A stretch of DNA of 64,000 nucleotides from Nocardioides zeae. Its GTDB lineage: Bacteria; Actinomycetota; Actinomycetes; Propionibacteriales; Nocardioidaceae. The stretch spans positions 646,492-710,491 of the forward strand of contig NZ_JAAGXA010000001.1 of the NCBI RefSeq assembly GCF_010686755.1, in the 5' to 3' direction. A model generated the notes under the pieces. It was not told the origin of the DNA. It made no database searches and saw only the letters and a list, made by a program, of their open reading frames with translations. Every line of letters starts with the position of its first letter. Position 1 is the first letter of the stretch. Position numbers and translations under genes: made by a program. Positions 8,394 to 18,650 of the stretch are shown one piece after another.

Positions 8394-9164
8394 TCAGAGT
8401 CGGAGAGGGCGGGGCAGTGTCCCGAACTCCGGCTCCCGACCGTGCCGGTAGGCACGGATTCCTTCGACGTAGTCCGTGTCGGGCCATGCCAGATCGGCCG
8501 GGGTGCCAGCGGTGTTCTGGCGCGCCGCTGCGATGGTGGTCTGGGATCGGCGCACCAGCATCTGGGCATACCCGTGGGCGAACTCCTCGACGTCGCCGTC
8601 GACGACCTCGCTCACCAGGCCGGCGCGCTCGGCCCACGCTGCGTCGAACAGCTCGCCCCCGTAGAGCATGCGCCGCGCCCGGCCCCGGCCGACGGCGGCG
8701 ACGAGGCGCTGCGTCGGGGTGTAGGGATAGACGACCCCGAGCCGGCTGGCCGTGATGCCGAACCTAGCGGTCGGCTCCGCGAAGCACAGGTCGGCCGCCA
8801 CGGCGATCTCGCAGCCGCCGCCGACGCAACTGCCGCGCACGGCGGCGATCACCGGCTTGGGAGCATCCGCGATAGTCCGTTCGGCTGCCAGGTGCAGGCG
8901 GTGGAAGGCGTCGGAGTCCAGCGGCAGCTCTCGGATGTCCGCACCAGCACAGAAGTCGCGTCCCGCACCGACGATCACGATGGCAAGCACGCGCGGATCC
9001 TCACCCAACCCGCGGACCGTGAGCTCCAGCATCCGCCACATGTCCATCGTCAGCGCGTTGCACTTGTCCGGTCGGTCGAGCACGACGGTCGCGACACGTC
9101 CATCGAGCTCGGTACGGATCGTTCCGTCATCCGACAAGGCGCTCAGCTCCTCGTGGGACGGCAC
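8394..9164 (-). CDS. Enoyl-CoA hydratase/isomerase family protein
   Basis: This is a 256-residue crotonase-fold protein. It shows the CoA-binding and oxyanion-hole segments GRDFCAGADIREL (about residues 70-82) and RGSCVGGGCEIAVAADL (about 110-126), and the AERAGLVSEVV segment near residue 185. The substrate cannot be assigned; hydration or isomerisation of a short-chain acyl-CoA is the family activity. It starts with GTG and overlaps the end of prpC by 38 bases, so it is the last gene of the prpD-prpB-prpC operon. That context suggests a role in propionyl-CoA or odd-chain/branched-chain acyl-CoA breakdown. Confidence 0.88.
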   Translation of the reverse strand: MPSHEELSALSDDGTIRTELDGRVATVVLDRPDKCNALTMDMWRMLELTVRGLGEDPRVLAIVIVGAGRDFCAGADIRELPLDSDAFHRLHLAAERTIADAPKPVIAAVRGSCVGGGCEIAVAADLCFAEPTARFGITASRLGVVYPYTPTQRLVAAVGRGRARRMLYGGELFDAAWAERAGLVSEVVDGDVEEFAHGYAQMLVRRSQTTIAAARQNTAGTPADLAWPDTDYVEGIRAYRHGREPEFGTLPRPLRL

Positions 9165-10278
9165 GGGTCGAAGGTCCTGTGTAGGAGCTCAGCGGCCGGA
9201 TCAGGGCGTTGGCAGCGCGCTGCTCGACGACGTGCGCCGACCAGCCCGTCACCCGGCTCATGACGAACAGCGGCGTGAACATGGGGATGTCGATGCCCAT
9301 CAGGTCGTAGACGGGCCCCGTCGGGTAGTCGAGGTTGGGGTGCAATCCTTTTCGCTCGAGCATCAGCTCGGCCAGCGCGTCGTACGTCGCCATCAGGTCG
9401 GCGGTGGCGCCCTCGGCGCCGGCGGTGATGGAGCGCAGGTGCGCCGTCATCGTCGGGACGCGCGAGTCGCCGTTCTTGTAGACGCGGTGCCCGAAGCCCA
9501 TGATCTTGCGTCGGTCCGCCAGCGCTCGAGCGAGCCAGACGGGTGCGGCCTCAGCCCCGCCCTCGGCATGGATCTCTCGGAGCATGTGCATGACGGCCTC
9601 GTTGGCGCCGCCGTGGAGGGGGCCCTTGAGGGCGCCGATGGCTGCCGTGATCGCCGAGTGGAAGTCCGACAGCGTCGAGGTCACCACCCGGGCGGTGAAG
9701 GTGGAGGCGTTGAAGGAGTGCTCGGCGTACAGCACCATCGAGACCTCGAAAGCGCGGACGACCTCGGGCGCGGGCACCGCGCCGAAGCACATCTGGAGGA
9801 AGTTCTCCGCCCACCCGAGCGAGGGGTCGGGAGGGATCGGGTCGAGACCGCGCCGACGTCGCTGCTCGGCGGCGACGACGGTCGGCAGCTTGGCGAGGAG
9901 GTCCAGGGCCTTCGTGAGGTCGTGGTCCCGGTCGTCCAGCTCCTCGGTCGGGTCGTCGGCGCCGATCAGGCTCACGGCGGTGCGCAGCACGTCCATCGGG
10001 TGGCACGAGTCGGGCAGCCGTCCCAGGACGCTCTGCACGCCGCGCCCCGGCAGCCGCAGGGCCCGCTCGCGGACGCGGAGGTCCGCGAGCTCGGTCGCGT
10101 TCGGCAGTTCGCCGTGCCACAGCAGCCAGGCGACCTCCTCGAAGCAGCACTGGGCCGCGAGGTCCTGGACGGCGTAGCCGCGGTAGGTCAAGGAGTTCGT
10201 CTCGTGGTCGACGCGGCTGATCTCGGTGGTGTCGACCACCACGCCGGTGAGTCCGCGGCGGATGTCGGAAGCGTTCAT
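9127..10278 (-). CDS. prpC: 2-methylcitrate synthase (citrate synthase family)
   Basis: It condenses propionyl-CoA with oxaloacetate to 2-methylcitrate, the first step of the methylcitrate cycle; such enzymes usually also have some citrate synthase activity. At 383 residues it has the citrate synthase catalytic segments GPLHGGANEAVM and GFGHRVYKNGD, and an early PrpC-type GLTGVVVDTTEISRVD opening. Its ATG overlaps the prpB stop by 4 bases (ATGA). Placement beside prpB and prpD favours PrpC over a housekeeping citrate synthase. Confidence 0.93.
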   Translation of the reverse strand: MNASDIRRGLTGVVVDTTEISRVDHETNSLTYRGYAVQDLAAQCCFEEVAWLLWHGELPNATELADLRVRERALRLPGRGVQSVLGRLPDSCHPMDVLRTAVSLIGADDPTEELDDRDHDLTKALDLLAKLPTVVAAEQRRRRGLDPIPPDPSLGWAENFLQMCFGAVPAPEVVRAFEVSMVLYAEHSFNASTFTARVVTSTLSDFHSAITAAIGALKGPLHGGANEAVMHMLREIHAEGGAEAAPVWLARALADRRKIMGFGHRVYKNGDSRVPTMTAHLRSITAGAEGATADLMATYDALAELMLERKGLHPNLDYPTGPVYDLMGIDIPMFTPLFVMSRVTGWSAHVVEQRAANALIRPLSSYTGPSTRAVPRGAERLVG

Positions 10279-11246
10279 CGGTGGTCCTCCTGGAGGTCGG
10301 TGCCGGGGGTGGCAGGGGGCTGCGTGGTCGGCCCGGGCACGGCGAAGTCGAAGACGGACTGGTCAAAGGCGGCGTACTCGGCGTAGCCGAGCAGCTCGTA
10401 GAGGCGCGCCCGGCTCTGCATGCGCGGCACCAAGGCGGCCTGGGTGCCGTCGGCGGAGAGTCGGGCCAGCCCTTTCTCGACCGCGCCCATGGCGAGGCGG
10501 AGCAGGGTGACCGGATAGATCACGAGCGCGACTCCCGCGTTCCCGAGCGACCGGACGTCGTGAAGGGTGCCCTTGCCGAACTCCGTCATGTTCGCGAGAA
10601 CCGGCACGTCGAGCGCAGCGGCGAACCGCTCGTACTCGCCCAGGTTGGCGAGGGCCTCGGGAAAGATCATGTCGGCACCCGCGTCGACGTACGCCTTGGC
10701 CCGGTCGAGCGCGGCGTCGAAGCCCTCCACCGCGCGGGCGTCGGTGCGGGCGCAGATCACGGTTCCCGCATCGGTCCGCGCCGACACCGCTGCGCGGATG
10801 CGCCGCTTCATCGTCGCGACGTCGACGACCTGCTTGCCGTCGAGGTGCCCGCACCGCTTGGGGTTGACCTGGTCCTCCAGGTGGAAGCCCGTGACGCCGG
10901 CTGCCTCGAGGAGCGTGGTCGTCCGTGCGGCGTTCATCGGTTCCCCGAACCCGGTGTCGGCGTCGACGAGGGTGGGCAGGTCGGCGGCGGCGCTGATGTC
11001 GCGCGCCCGCTCGGTCACCTCGGTGAGCGTGGTCAACCCGATGTCGGGGAGCCCACGTTCGGCGGCCATCACCGCCCCGGAGATGTAGGCGCCGTCGAAC
11101 CCGTGCTCCTGGATCAGCCGGGAGGAGAGCGGTGTGAACGCGCCGGGGAACCGCAGCGGCCGGCCTGTGGAGCGCGCTTCGAGCAAGGCGTGGCGCAGGG
11201 CCCACCGTCGCTCGGACGGCGCCCAGCTCCGGGCGGGACCGCTCAC
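10275..11246 (-). CDS. prpB: 2-methylisocitrate lyase
   Basis: It splits 2-methylisocitrate into pyruvate and succinate, the last step of the methylcitrate cycle. The 323-residue chain of the isocitrate lyase/PEP mutase fold has the catalytic-loop motif [11 protein letters not shown], a metal-binding DADTGFGEP, and [12 protein letters not shown]. The GTG at 11246 was chosen because it overlaps the prpD stop by 4 bases and gives the family length; the open frame continues upstream only as a shadow of prpD. Confidence 0.95.
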   Translation of the reverse strand: MSGPARSWAPSERRWALRHALLEARSTGRPLRFPGAFTPLSSRLIQEHGFDGAYISGAVMAAERGLPDIGLTTLTEVTERARDISAAADLPTLVDADTGFGEPMNAARTTTLLEAAGVTGFHLEDQVNPKRCGHLDGKQVVDVATMKRRIRAAVSARTDAGTVICARTDARAVEGFDAALDRAKAYVDAGADMIFPEALANLGEYERFAAALDVPVLANMTEFGKGTLHDVRSLGNAGVALVIYPVTLLRLAMGAVEKGLARLSADGTQAALVPRMQSRARLYELLGYAEYAAFDQSVFDFAVPGPTTQPPATPGTDLQEDHR

Positions 11247-12733
11247 AGCAGACCCTCCGGTGCGTCGGCGAGCGTGACGAGGTCGGCCTCGACCGTGAGG
11301 CCCCGCAGCTCGTGCGCGGCGAGGTCGGGCAGGCGTTGCACAGCCGCCAGGAAGCGGTCCTGCTCGGTCGGGGAGACGATCCCGTCCGCGAGGGTGCGGA
11401 ACTTCGCGACGTACTGCTCGCGCGCGAACGGTCGCGCCCCCGCCGGGTGGGCGTCGGCCACGCCGAGCTCGTCGACCACCACCGTCCCGTCGTCGAGCGT
11501 GATCTCGACCCGGCCGCCGAACTGCGGCTGCGCGGCGTGGTAGGCGGCTGTCCAGTGCGGGTCCTCGACCGTCGACACCTTGTGCCACAGGGTGACCGTC
11601 TCGCTTCGGCTCGCGCGCTCGGGCGCGTAGGAGTCGACGTGGTGCCAGGCGCCGTCCTCCAGCGCGACCGCGAAGATGTACATGATCGAGTGGTCGAGGG
11701 TCTCCCGGCTCGCGCTCGGGTCCATTTTCTGCGGGTCCTCGGCACCGGTGCCGATCACGTAGTGCGTGTGGTGCGAGGTGTGGATGACGACCGAGCGCAC
11801 CCGCGACGTGTCGGGGACGCGGTCGCGCATCCGTCGGGCGAGGTCGATCAGCGCCTGGCTCTGGTACTCCGCCGAGTGCTCCTTGGTGTAGGAGTCGAGG
11901 ATCGCACGCTTCGCTTCGCCCGGGCCCGGCAGGGGGACGGTGTAGGTCGCGTCCGGACCGCCGAGCAGCCACGCGATCACCCCGTCCTCGCCCTCCCAGA
12001 TCGGTGCCGGGGCACCCTCGCCGCGCAGCGCCCGGTCCATCGCCTCCAGGGCGAGCTTGCCGGCGTGGGCGGGGGCGTAGGCCTTCCACGACGAGATCTC
12101 GCCCTTGCGCGACTGCCGGGTCGCGGTGGTCGTGTGCAACGCCTGGCCGATGGCCTGGTAGGTGACCTCGGGCGGAGCATCCAGCAGGGTCCCCAGGCCC
12201 GCTGCGACGGACGGCCCGAGGTGGGCGACGTGGTCGATCTTGTGCGCGTGCAGGCACATCCCGCGGGCCAGGTTGATCTGAACCTCGTAGCCCGTCGCGA
12301 TCGCGCGCACCACGTCGTGGCCGGTGGCACCGACGTGCTGGGCGGCGGCCAGGAGGGCGGGAACGTTGTCGCCCGGGTGGCTGTACTCAGCGGCGAGAAA
12401 CGTGTCGTGGTAGTCCAGCTCGCGCACCGCCACCCCGTTCGCCCACGCGGCCCACTCCGGCGCGACGCGGACGGACGCAGGTAGCCCGAACAGCGTGGCT
12501 CCTCGCTGGACCGGACGGCTCAGGGCCTGTCCGCGTGCGGCCACGACCGGGCGACGGTCGAGGGACGCCACCGCCACGGCCGCGTTGTCGATCACCCGGT
12601 TGACCACCATGTCGGCGACGTCACCGGGCACCTCGACCGGATCGGCCGCGAGGAGCGCCAGCTTCCATGCGAGCTGCTCCTCGCGTGGAAGGTGCTCCAG
12701 ACTGCGATAGGTACGGACGTGGTGGTCGATCAT
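11243..12733 (-). CDS. prpD: 2-methylcitrate dehydratase (MmgE/PrpD family)
   Basis: It removes water from 2-methylcitrate to give 2-methylaconitate. The 496-residue MmgE/PrpD protein shows [20 protein letters not shown] (about residues 104-123) and [19 protein letters not shown] (about 208). It is the first gene of the operon prpD-prpB-prpC-enoyl-CoA hydratase, all joined by short overlaps. Upstream is a 124-base gap to the ZIP transporter gene containing TGCGAA repeats that are probably regulator sites. No prpF or acnD-type partner is in the window. Confidence 0.94.
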   Translation of the reverse strand: MIDHHVRTYRSLEHLPREEQLAWKLALLAADPVEVPGDVADMVVNRVIDNAAVAVASLDRRPVVAARGQALSRPVQRGATLFGLPASVRVAPEWAAWANGVAVRELDYHDTFLAAEYSHPGDNVPALLAAAQHVGATGHDVVRAIATGYEVQINLARGMCLHAHKIDHVAHLGPSVAAGLGTLLDAPPEVTYQAIGQALHTTTATRQSRKGEISSWKAYAPAHAGKLALEAMDRALRGEGAPAPIWEGEDGVIAWLLGGPDATYTVPLPGPGEAKRAILDSYTKEHSAEYQSQALIDLARRMRDRVPDTSRVRSVVIHTSHHTHYVIGTGAEDPQKMDPSASRETLDHSIMYIFAVALEDGAWHHVDSYAPERASRSETVTLWHKVSTVEDPHWTAAYHAAQPQFGGRVEITLDDGTVVVDELGVADAHPAGARPFAREQYVAKFRTLADGIVSPTEQDRFLAAVQRLPDLAAHELRGLTVEADLVTLADAPEGLL

Positions 12734-12790
12734 GCATGTCCTCCGGTTCGTCGTCGTGCTGTGACGACCGCAAGGCTCGGTGTGCCGTCC

Positions 12791-12820
12791 TTCGCGCAGA
12801 AGGGTGCGAAGCTGCGAATT
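12791..12820 (-). promoter_or_regulatory. TTCGCA/TGCGAA repeats upstream of prpD
   Basis: Within 60-90 bases upstream of the prpD start are TTCGCGCAGAA (12791-12801) and two direct TGCGAA copies (12805-12810 and 12813-12818). The same half-site, in inverted form, recurs between the regulator gene and aceA. RamB/PrpR-type regulators bind TTTGCAAA-like sites in corynebacteria and mycobacteria, so this is a likely operator for the adjacent regulator. Confidence 0.55.
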
Positions 12821-12857
12821 TCTGCCAGTCAGGGTTGGAGACCGACCGGTAGCCCGG

Positions 12858-13658
12858 CTATACGGTGCCGAGCATGAGGAGGCTGACGCCCATGACGACG
12901 GCGCCGCAGGAGGCCGCGCGTGCCGCGCGCCCGCGGGACACCAGTCGATCAGCGTTCGGGAGCAGCTCGACGCAGCTCACCGCCACCATCACGCCGGCGA
13001 TCGAGGCGAAGACGACACCGCAGACGTCCGGTGGCAGCGTGGCCGACAGGACGACGTAGCCGATCAGCGCTCCGAGCGGCTCGGCGAGGCCCGACGCGGT
13101 CGCCAGAGCGAACGCACGCGGCCCGCCGATGCCCGTGCCGTACAGCGGGGCTGCGACGGCAACACCCTCCGGCACGTTGTGGAGGGCGACGGCCATCGCG
13201 ACGAGGAGTCCTGCCCTCGGGTCGTCCACTGCCGTCACGAACGTCACCAGTCCCTCGGGAATGTTGTGCGCTGCAACGGCCAACGCGACGAGAACGCCGC
13301 TGCGTCGTACCCGTCTCCTGGTGGCCTCCGCATCGTGGTACCGACCTCGCCCGCTCTGCTCGGACGCACCTACTGCCTTGCCGAGCCGTCTCGCCGCCAC
13401 GACGACCGACGCCGCTGCGAGTCCTGCGGACCCGGTGGTCACGAGCCATGCCTGGGACCACGAGCCCAGGCTGCTCCGCAGGGAGGCCGCACTGGCGGGA
13501 AGGATCTCCACCGCGGCGACGACCAGCATCGCGCCGGCAGCGAAGGCCAGCGCGACCCCGAGTCCGTGAGGAGTCCGCACGCGCGGGTGCAGGGCGAGCA
13601 GCCCGCCGAGCGACGTTGCCAGTCCGGCCACCAGCGTCAGCAGGAATGCGGTCAGCAC
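12858..13658 (-). CDS. zupT: ZIP family divalent metal transporter
   Basis: This is a 266-residue membrane protein with about eight hydrophobic helices. Two intramembrane metal-binding motifs characteristic of ZIP proteins are present, AHNIPEGL (about residue 155) and [14 protein letters not shown] (about 183), separated as in ZupT. A short basic loop ([21 protein letters not shown]) joins the halves. The likely substrates are zinc, iron, manganese or cobalt. It starts with GTG and lies between the prpR-like gene and prpD on the same strand. Neighbouring cobalamin genes make cobalt worth considering, but nothing in the sequence fixes the metal. Confidence 0.85.
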   Translation of the reverse strand: MLTAFLLTLVAGLATSLGGLLALHPRVRTPHGLGVALAFAAGAMLVVAAVEILPASAASLRSSLGSWSQAWLVTTGSAGLAAASVVVAARRLGKAVGASEQSGRGRYHDAEATRRRVRRSGVLVALAVAAHNIPEGLVTFVTAVDDPRAGLLVAMAVALHNVPEGVAVAAPLYGTGIGGPRAFALATASGLAEPLGALIGYVVLSATLPPDVCGVVFASIAGVMVAVSCVELLPNADRLVSRGRAARAASCGAVVMGVSLLMLGTV

Positions 13659-13712
13659 GTCCCTGATGCTAGGCGTCGGTCTCAGCCCGTCAGCCGCACC
13701 CGGTGCACAGTG

Positions 13713-15134
13713 TCAGCTGCTCGTGCGCATGGCCAGCGGGTAGGGGACGAAGGTGCTGCGGTGGTCCTCCACCGCGAGCTGCCCGCCGATCGGCGGCGCT
13801 GCCCGCTGGGGACAGCGCGGACGTTCGCACGTCTTGCAGCCGGGGCCGATGGGCATCACGGTGCGGGAGTCCTCGATGTCGAGCCCGTCGGCGTACACGA
13901 GGCGACCGGAGTGCCGGACCTCGCACCCGAGCCCGACGGCGAACGTCTTGGCGGGTTGACCGTGGCCGGCACGGTTGCGGGTGAGGGACCGCGCTACCCA
14001 GAGGTAGCGCTGGCCGTCGGGCATCTCCGCGACCTGCGTGATCACCCGGCCCGGGGCGGCGAACGACTCGTAGACGTTCCACAACGGACACGTCCCGCCG
14101 GAGCGGGAGAAGTGGAACCCCGTCGCCGACTGTCGCTTCGAGATGTTGCCAGCACGGTCGACCCGAACGAAGATGAACGGGACGCCTCGCATCCCCGGTC
14201 GCTGCAGCGTGCTGAGGCGGTGGGCGATGGTCTCGTAGGAGACCCCGAAGTGGTCGGCCAGCAGCTCGAGGTCGTAGCGGAACTTCTCCGCCGCTCGGAA
14301 GAACGGCGTGTACGGGAGGATGAAGGCTCCGGCGAAGTGGTTGGCCAGCCCGATCCGCGCGAGATGCCGCGCTTCGTCGCTGGGCCAGGGCTCTGCGTCG
14401 AGGAGTCCGTCGATCAGGTCGCCCTGCTCGAGGTAGGCGAGCTCGGTGGCGAGCCGGAATGCCTGCTGCCCGGGACGCAGGTGCGGCGAGAAGGTCAGCA
14501 CGCGGCTCGCCGCGTCGTAGCGGTGCATCTCCCCGGTCGGTGCGCCCTCCTCGCGGGGTCGCACCGCGACCGTAATGCGGTGTGTCTGCGCCAGGTACTC
14601 GCGGAGACGCCGGCGCACCTCGCCCCGCCGGGTGCCCACGGCACGCGCGCTCTGCTCGGCTGCCTGGTCGAGCTCGTCGACGTAGTTCTGGTAGCGGTAG
14701 AAGTAGTCGCGCACCATCTCGTGGGGGCTGTTCGCCGTCGCCGACGAGCGCGAGTCGGTGAGCGCAGCGAGGTGGTCGCCGGCCTCGCGGTAGCGTCGGT
14801 ACAGCTCGATCACCGCCTCGGCGACCTCCGGCATCCGTCCCGCGAGCTCCTGGAGGTCGGCGAGTGGCACCGGGCTCGCACCCGGGCGACCGGGGAGCGC
14901 CTCCCGCAGCTCGATCATCGCCCGCGCCGTGTCGCGCGGGGCGAAGAACCCGGGATCGATGCCGAAGACCTCGTTGATCCGCAACAGCACCGAGACCGTC
15001 AACGGACGGGTGTCGTGCTCGATCTGGTTGAGGTAGCTCGGCGAGATGGCCAACACCTTGGCGAGGTCGACCTGGGTCATCCCGCGGTCCTGGCGCATCC
15101 GGCGGAGGCGACCGCCGGCGTAGACGCGGTCCAT
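13713..15134 (-). CDS. prpR: PrpR/RamB-type short-chain acyl-CoA-responsive regulator
   Basis: This 473-residue regulator has an N-terminal Xre-type helix-turn-helix ([21 protein letters not shown], residues about 9-60), an IrrE/ImmA-like middle ([19 protein letters not shown]) and a C-terminal ligand domain. That domain has several cysteines ([27 protein letters not shown]) that match the iron-sulfur-type Cys region reported for mycobacterial PrpR. Such proteins control methylcitrate and glyoxylate genes in response to acyl-CoA. The ATG at 15134 gives the standard N-terminus; the frame is open upstream only as a shadow. It is divergent from aceA and shares the operator region. Confidence 0.92.
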   Translation of the reverse strand: MDRVYAGGRLRRMRQDRGMTQVDLAKVLAISPSYLNQIEHDTRPLTVSVLLRINEVFGIDPGFFAPRDTARAMIELREALPGRPGASPVPLADLQELAGRMPEVAEAVIELYRRYREAGDHLAALTDSRSSATANSPHEMVRDYFYRYQNYVDELDQAAEQSARAVGTRRGEVRRRLREYLAQTHRITVAVRPREEGAPTGEMHRYDAASRVLTFSPHLRPGQQAFRLATELAYLEQGDLIDGLLDAEPWPSDEARHLARIGLANHFAGAFILPYTPFFRAAEKFRYDLELLADHFGVSYETIAHRLSTLQRPGMRGVPFIFVRVDRAGNISKRQSATGFHFSRSGGTCPLWNVYESFAAPGRVITQVAEMPDGQRYLWVARSLTRNRAGHGQPAKTFAVGLGCEVRHSGRLVYADGLDIEDSRTVMPIGPGCKTCERPRCPQRAAPPIGGQLAVEDHRSTFVPYPLAMRTSS

Positions 15135-15155
15135 GAGCGGCACATTAGCCCGATC

Positions 15156-15188
15156 TTTGCGAAGGATGCCTTCGCAGCCTTCGCAGAA
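15156..15188. promoter_or_regulatory. Triple TTCGCA-type operator between prpR and aceA
   Basis: TTTGCGAA (15156-15163), TTCGCAG (15171-15177) and TTCGCAGAA (15180-15188) lie in a row, 22 bases upstream of the regulator start and in the aceA promoter region. The first two form an inverted pair. They match the half-sites in front of prpD, supporting one local regulon with autoregulation. Confidence 0.6.
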
Positions 15189-15326
15189 CGGCGGGATGTG
15201 GTTGTCAGAACTTCGCCTCTTGCGTGCCTCGCCCTGCTCGATGCGGGCGGGGGAACGTCGTCCTCGACATCGCCCCCGTACGGGCACCCGCCTTCCGGCG
15301 GAGCCCCACGAGCAGAGGAGCTCCCC

Positions 15327-16622
15327 TTGACCGAGCAGACCACCACCTCCCCCACCGCCGAGGAGCTCGACGCCGCGTGGGCGTCCGACCGGCGCTGGGC
15401 GAACGTCGCCCGCGACTACACCGGCGCCGATGTCGCCCGGCTGCGCGGATCGGTCCAGGAGGCACACACGCTGGCCGATCGTGGTGCACGCAAGCTCTGG
15501 GACTACGTGACGGGGCAGGTGGAGGGCGTCGACTACGTGAACGCGCTCGGCGCGCTCACCGGGAACCAGGCCGTCCAGCAGGTCCGCGCCGGGCTGAAGG
15601 CGATCTACCTGTCAGGTTGGCAGGTGGCCGCGGACGCGAACCTCGCCGGCCAGACCTACCCCGACCAGAGCCTCTACCCGGCCAACTCCGTGCCGGCCGT
15701 CGTGCGCCGCATCAACAACGCCCTGGCCCGGCAGGACCAGCTCGAGACGGCGGAGGGCACCGTCACGCAGGACTGGTTCGCGCCCATCGTCGCTGACGCC
15801 GAGGCCGGGTTCGGCGGGCCGCTCAACGCATACGAGCTGATGAAGGCCATGATCGCCGCCGGCGCCGCCGGCGTGCACTGGGAGGACCAGCTCGCCAGCG
15901 AGAAGAAGTGCGGTCACCTCGGCGGCAAGGTGTTGATCCCCACCCAGCAGCACGTGCGGACGCTCAACGCCGCCCGGCTCGCAGCCGACGTGTCCGGTGT
16001 CCCGACCGTGGTGATCGCTCGCACCGACGCCCAGGCCGCGACCCTGTTGACCAGCGACGTCGACGAGCGCGACCGCCGGTTCCTCACCGGCGGACGCACC
16101 GCCGAGGGCTTCTTCGAGGTCAGCAACGGCATCGAGCCGTGCATCGACCGCGGCATCGCGTACGCCGCGTACGCCGACCTGCTGTGGATGGAGACGTCCG
16201 AGCCCGACCTCGAGCTCGCTCGGCAGTACGCCGAAGCCATCAAGAAGGAGCACCCCGACCAGCTGCTCGCCTACAACTGCTCGCCGTCCTTCAACTGGAA
16301 GAAGCACCTCGACGACGCGACCATCGCGAAGTTCCAGCGCGAGCTCGGCGCGATGGGCTACACGTTCCAGTTCATCACCCTGGCCGGCTTCCACGCGCTC
16401 AACCACTCGATGTTCGACTTGGCCCACGGCTACGCCCGGAGCGGCATGAGCGCCTACGTCGAGCTGCAGGAGAGGGAGTTCGGCGACGAGTCCCGCGGTT
16501 ACACCGCCACCCGCCACCAGCGCGAGGCCGGCACCGGCTACTTCGACGCGCTCGCCACGACCATCAATCCCGCCTCGTCGACGACCGCGATCAAGGGATC
16601 CACGGAAGAGGAGCAGTTCTGA
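15327..16622 (+). CDS. aceA: Isocitrate lyase
   Basis: It cleaves isocitrate to glyoxylate and succinate, the first glyoxylate-shunt step. The 431-residue chain has the catalytic motif KKCGHLGGK (about residue 194), the metal-site [11 protein letters not shown], and [13 protein letters not shown] near residue 312. The start is a TTG at 15327 preceded six bases upstream by GAGGAG; the frame is open far upstream without homology, so the TTG is favoured by the ribosome site and family N-terminus. The stop overlaps the aceB start (TGATG). Some actinobacterial isocitrate lyases also act on methylisocitrate, which fits the neighbouring prp genes. Confidence 0.95.
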   Translation: MTEQTTTSPTAEELDAAWASDRRWANVARDYTGADVARLRGSVQEAHTLADRGARKLWDYVTGQVEGVDYVNALGALTGNQAVQQVRAGLKAIYLSGWQVAADANLAGQTYPDQSLYPANSVPAVVRRINNALARQDQLETAEGTVTQDWFAPIVADAEAGFGGPLNAYELMKAMIAAGAAGVHWEDQLASEKKCGHLGGKVLIPTQQHVRTLNAARLAADVSGVPTVVIARTDAQAATLLTSDVDERDRRFLTGGRTAEGFFEVSNGIEPCIDRGIAYAAYADLLWMETSEPDLELARQYAEAIKKEHPDQLLAYNCSPSFNWKKHLDDATIAKFQRELGAMGYTFQFITLAGFHALNHSMFDLAHGYARSGMSAYVELQEREFGDESRGYTATRHQREAGTGYFDALATTINPASSTTAIKGSTEEEQF

Positions 16623-18208
16623 TGTGCGCCCCCACCCGCAACGACATGCAGCTGCTCGGCAGCGTCGGCGAGCGCGACCACGAGATGCTCACCGATGGAG
16701 CGCTCGGCATGGTCCGGATGCTCCACCACAAGTTCGACGACACCCGGCGAGCCCTGCTTGCGGCCCGGGCGTCGCGCGACCCCGGGACGGTGCCTGACTT
16801 CCTGGTGGAGACCGCGAGCATCCGCGAGGACGAGACGTGGCGCGTCGCCGGTGCTGGACCTGGGCTCGAGGACCGTCGCGTCGAGATCACGGGGCCGGTC
16901 GACCGCAAGATGACCATCAACGCGATGAACTCCGGTGCCTGCTGCTGGCTCGCCGACTTCGAGGACGCCACGTCGCCCACGTGGCGCAACATCATCGACG
17001 GCCAAGTCAACCTCCACGACGCCGTCAGCCGCGTGATCTCGCTCGAGCAGGCCGGCAGGACCTACCGGCTCGCCGAGGACCGTCGGCTTGCCACGATCAT
17101 CGTCAGGCCGCGCGGCCTGCACCTCGACGAGAGGAACGTCCGCATCAAGGGCATGCCCGTCGCGGGGGCCCTCGTCGACTTCGGGATCTTCCTCCACCAC
17201 AATGCGAAGCGACTCGTTGCTCAGGGCCTTGGGCCGTACTTCTACCTGCCCAAGCTGGAGAGCCACCTCGAGGCGAGGTGGTGGGATGAGGTGTTCACGA
17301 GCGCCGAGAGGTGGCTCGGGCTGGACCACGGAACCATCCGTGCCACCGTGCTCATCGAGACGCTGCCTGCCGCGTTCGAGATGGAGGAGATCCTCTATGA
17401 GCTCCGCGACCACGCTGCCGGACTCAACGCCGGCCGCTGGGACTACATCTTCTCCACCATCAAGACGCTCGGCGACAACCCGTCGTACGTGCTCCCCGAC
17501 CGCTCGGCGATCACCATGACGGTGCCGCACATGCGCGCCTACACCGAGCTGCTCGTGCGCACCTGCCACAAGCGTGGTGCGCACGCGATCGGTGGGATGG
17601 CGGCGCTGATCCCCAGCCGCGACCCGGCCGAGAACGAGCGTGCCTTCGCCGCCGTCCGCGCGGACAAGGACCGCGAGGCGGCTGACGGCTTCGACGGATC
17701 CTGGGTCGCGCACCCCGGCCTGGTCGCCACCTGTGACGATGCCTTCTCGACCGTCCTGGGTGAGCGACCGAACCAGCTCGACCGACTGCGGGACGACGTC
17801 GACGTCACCGCTGAAGACCTCCTCGCCATCGGGAAGATCTCCGGCGCCGTCACCGAGCAGGGCATCCGCACGAACGTCACCGTCATGCTCGGCTACACCT
17901 CGGCCTGGCTCGACGGTCGCGGCGCCGTGGGCATCAACGGCCTGATGGAGGACGCCGCCACGGCTGAGATCTCCCGCAGCCAGCTCTGGCAGTGGATCCG
18001 CCACGCGGTGCCGATCGCCGACACCACCAGTGTCGTGACGCGCGAGCTCGTCGAGTCCCTCCTCCAGACCGAGCTCGAGCAGTACGACGCGCCGCGCGCC
18101 CGCGTGCTCTACGACCTGTTCGTCCGCACCACCCTCGCGGACGAGCTCCCCGACTTCCTCACCTCGATCGCCTACCGCGAGCAGCTCCTCGAGGAGGCTG
18201 TTCGCTGA
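16622..18208 (+). CDS. aceB: Malate synthase (A type)
   Basis: It condenses glyoxylate with acetyl-CoA to malate, completing the glyoxylate shunt. The 528-residue length and motifs fit isoform A: ADFEDATSPTWRNIIDGQVNL (about residues 117-137), HHNAKRL and YFYLPKLESHLEARWW, IETLPAAFEMEEIL, and AGRWDYIFSTIK. The ATG shares one base with the aceA stop and is preceded by GGAAGAGGAG, so the two are one operon. It is followed by a weak and then a strong hairpin. Confidence 0.96.
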   Translation: MCAPTRNDMQLLGSVGERDHEMLTDGALGMVRMLHHKFDDTRRALLAARASRDPGTVPDFLVETASIREDETWRVAGAGPGLEDRRVEITGPVDRKMTINAMNSGACCWLADFEDATSPTWRNIIDGQVNLHDAVSRVISLEQAGRTYRLAEDRRLATIIVRPRGLHLDERNVRIKGMPVAGALVDFGIFLHHNAKRLVAQGLGPYFYLPKLESHLEARWWDEVFTSAERWLGLDHGTIRATVLIETLPAAFEMEEILYELRDHAAGLNAGRWDYIFSTIKTLGDNPSYVLPDRSAITMTVPHMRAYTELLVRTCHKRGAHAIGGMAALIPSRDPAENERAFAAVRADKDREAADGFDGSWVAHPGLVATCDDAFSTVLGERPNQLDRLRDDVDVTAEDLLAIGKISGAVTEQGIRTNVTVMLGYTSAWLDGRGAVGINGLMEDAATAEISRSQLWQWIRHAVPIADTTSVVTRELVESLLQTELEQYDAPRARVLYDLFVRTTLADELPDFLTSIAYREQLLEEAVR

Positions 18209-18218
18209 GCCGACGAGG

Positions 18219-18246
18219 GTGACCGTCTGCACGCACAGTCGGTCAC
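18219..18246 (+). terminator. Weak hairpin just after aceB
   Basis: GTGACCG (18219-18225) pairs with CGGTCAC (18240-18246), with three further inner pairs. There is no T-run. It may assist termination or RNA stability; the stronger structure follows at 18292. Confidence 0.4.
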
Positions 18247-18291
18247 GGAGGAGACGCCGGGTCCGGGTTCCAGATGTGCGGGCCGGCGGCG

Positions 18292-18328
18292 AACGGCGTC
18301 GTGCCCCACACGGGCACGGCGCCGTTTC
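18292..18328 (+). terminator. Strong hairpin terminator of aceAB
   Basis: AACGGCGTCGTGCCC (18292-18306) and GGGCACGGCGCCGTT (18312-18326) form a 15-bp stem with one G-U pair and a 5-base loop, then TTCGT. It lies between convergent transcripts (aceAB and the nrdAB group) and probably serves both. The rest of 18209-18517 holds no gene that could be supported. Confidence 0.75.
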
Positions 18329-18517
18329 GTCATGAAGCGCGGCGGGTGTCTCTCCATCGAGCTCAGGCGGCGGGCTCCCTGCTCTCTGCTCTGCTCTCTG
18401 CACGTCGGCGCGGCCTCGCCCACCTCCTGGGATCTCGACGAGGAGCACGCCGGGAAGCACCGAGAGTCCGGTACCGAGATCAGGGTGAGACCTTGCGACG
18501 CCCCACCGGATCGGACC

Positions 18518-18631
18518 TCAGCCGATACTGCTGGGGGATGAGGCACGTCGTCGCGCCCACCAGGCCAGCAACCTCGCCTGCTGGCGCTCGGCCCAGAGTC
18601 GTCGACGGCGAAGGCGTCTGCTCTCGTACAT
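18518..18631 (-). CDS. Small basic protein, 37 residues
   Basis: An ATG-started frame encodes MYESRRLRRRRLWAERQQAR followed by LLAWWARRRASSPSSIG. An AGGAG lies nine bases upstream of the start. The protein is very basic, with Arg clusters and a Leu-Trp stretch, which suggests nucleic-acid or membrane-surface binding. It is the last frame downstream of nrdA-nrdB and the repeat protein, 19 bases after the latter's stop. No family is recognised, and short frames are common by chance in GC-rich DNA, so this is tentative. Confidence 0.4.
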   Translation of the reverse strand: MYESRRLRRRRLWAERQQARLLAWWARRRASSPSSIG

Positions 18632-18650
18632 GTGGTCTCGCTCCTGCGGT

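Noticed and set aside
12780..16622. A single 1280-codon open frame ending in isocitrate lyase
   Set aside because: Only the last 431 codons have homology; the upstream part is antisense to the ZIP transporter and prpR genes. The start was placed at TTG 15327.
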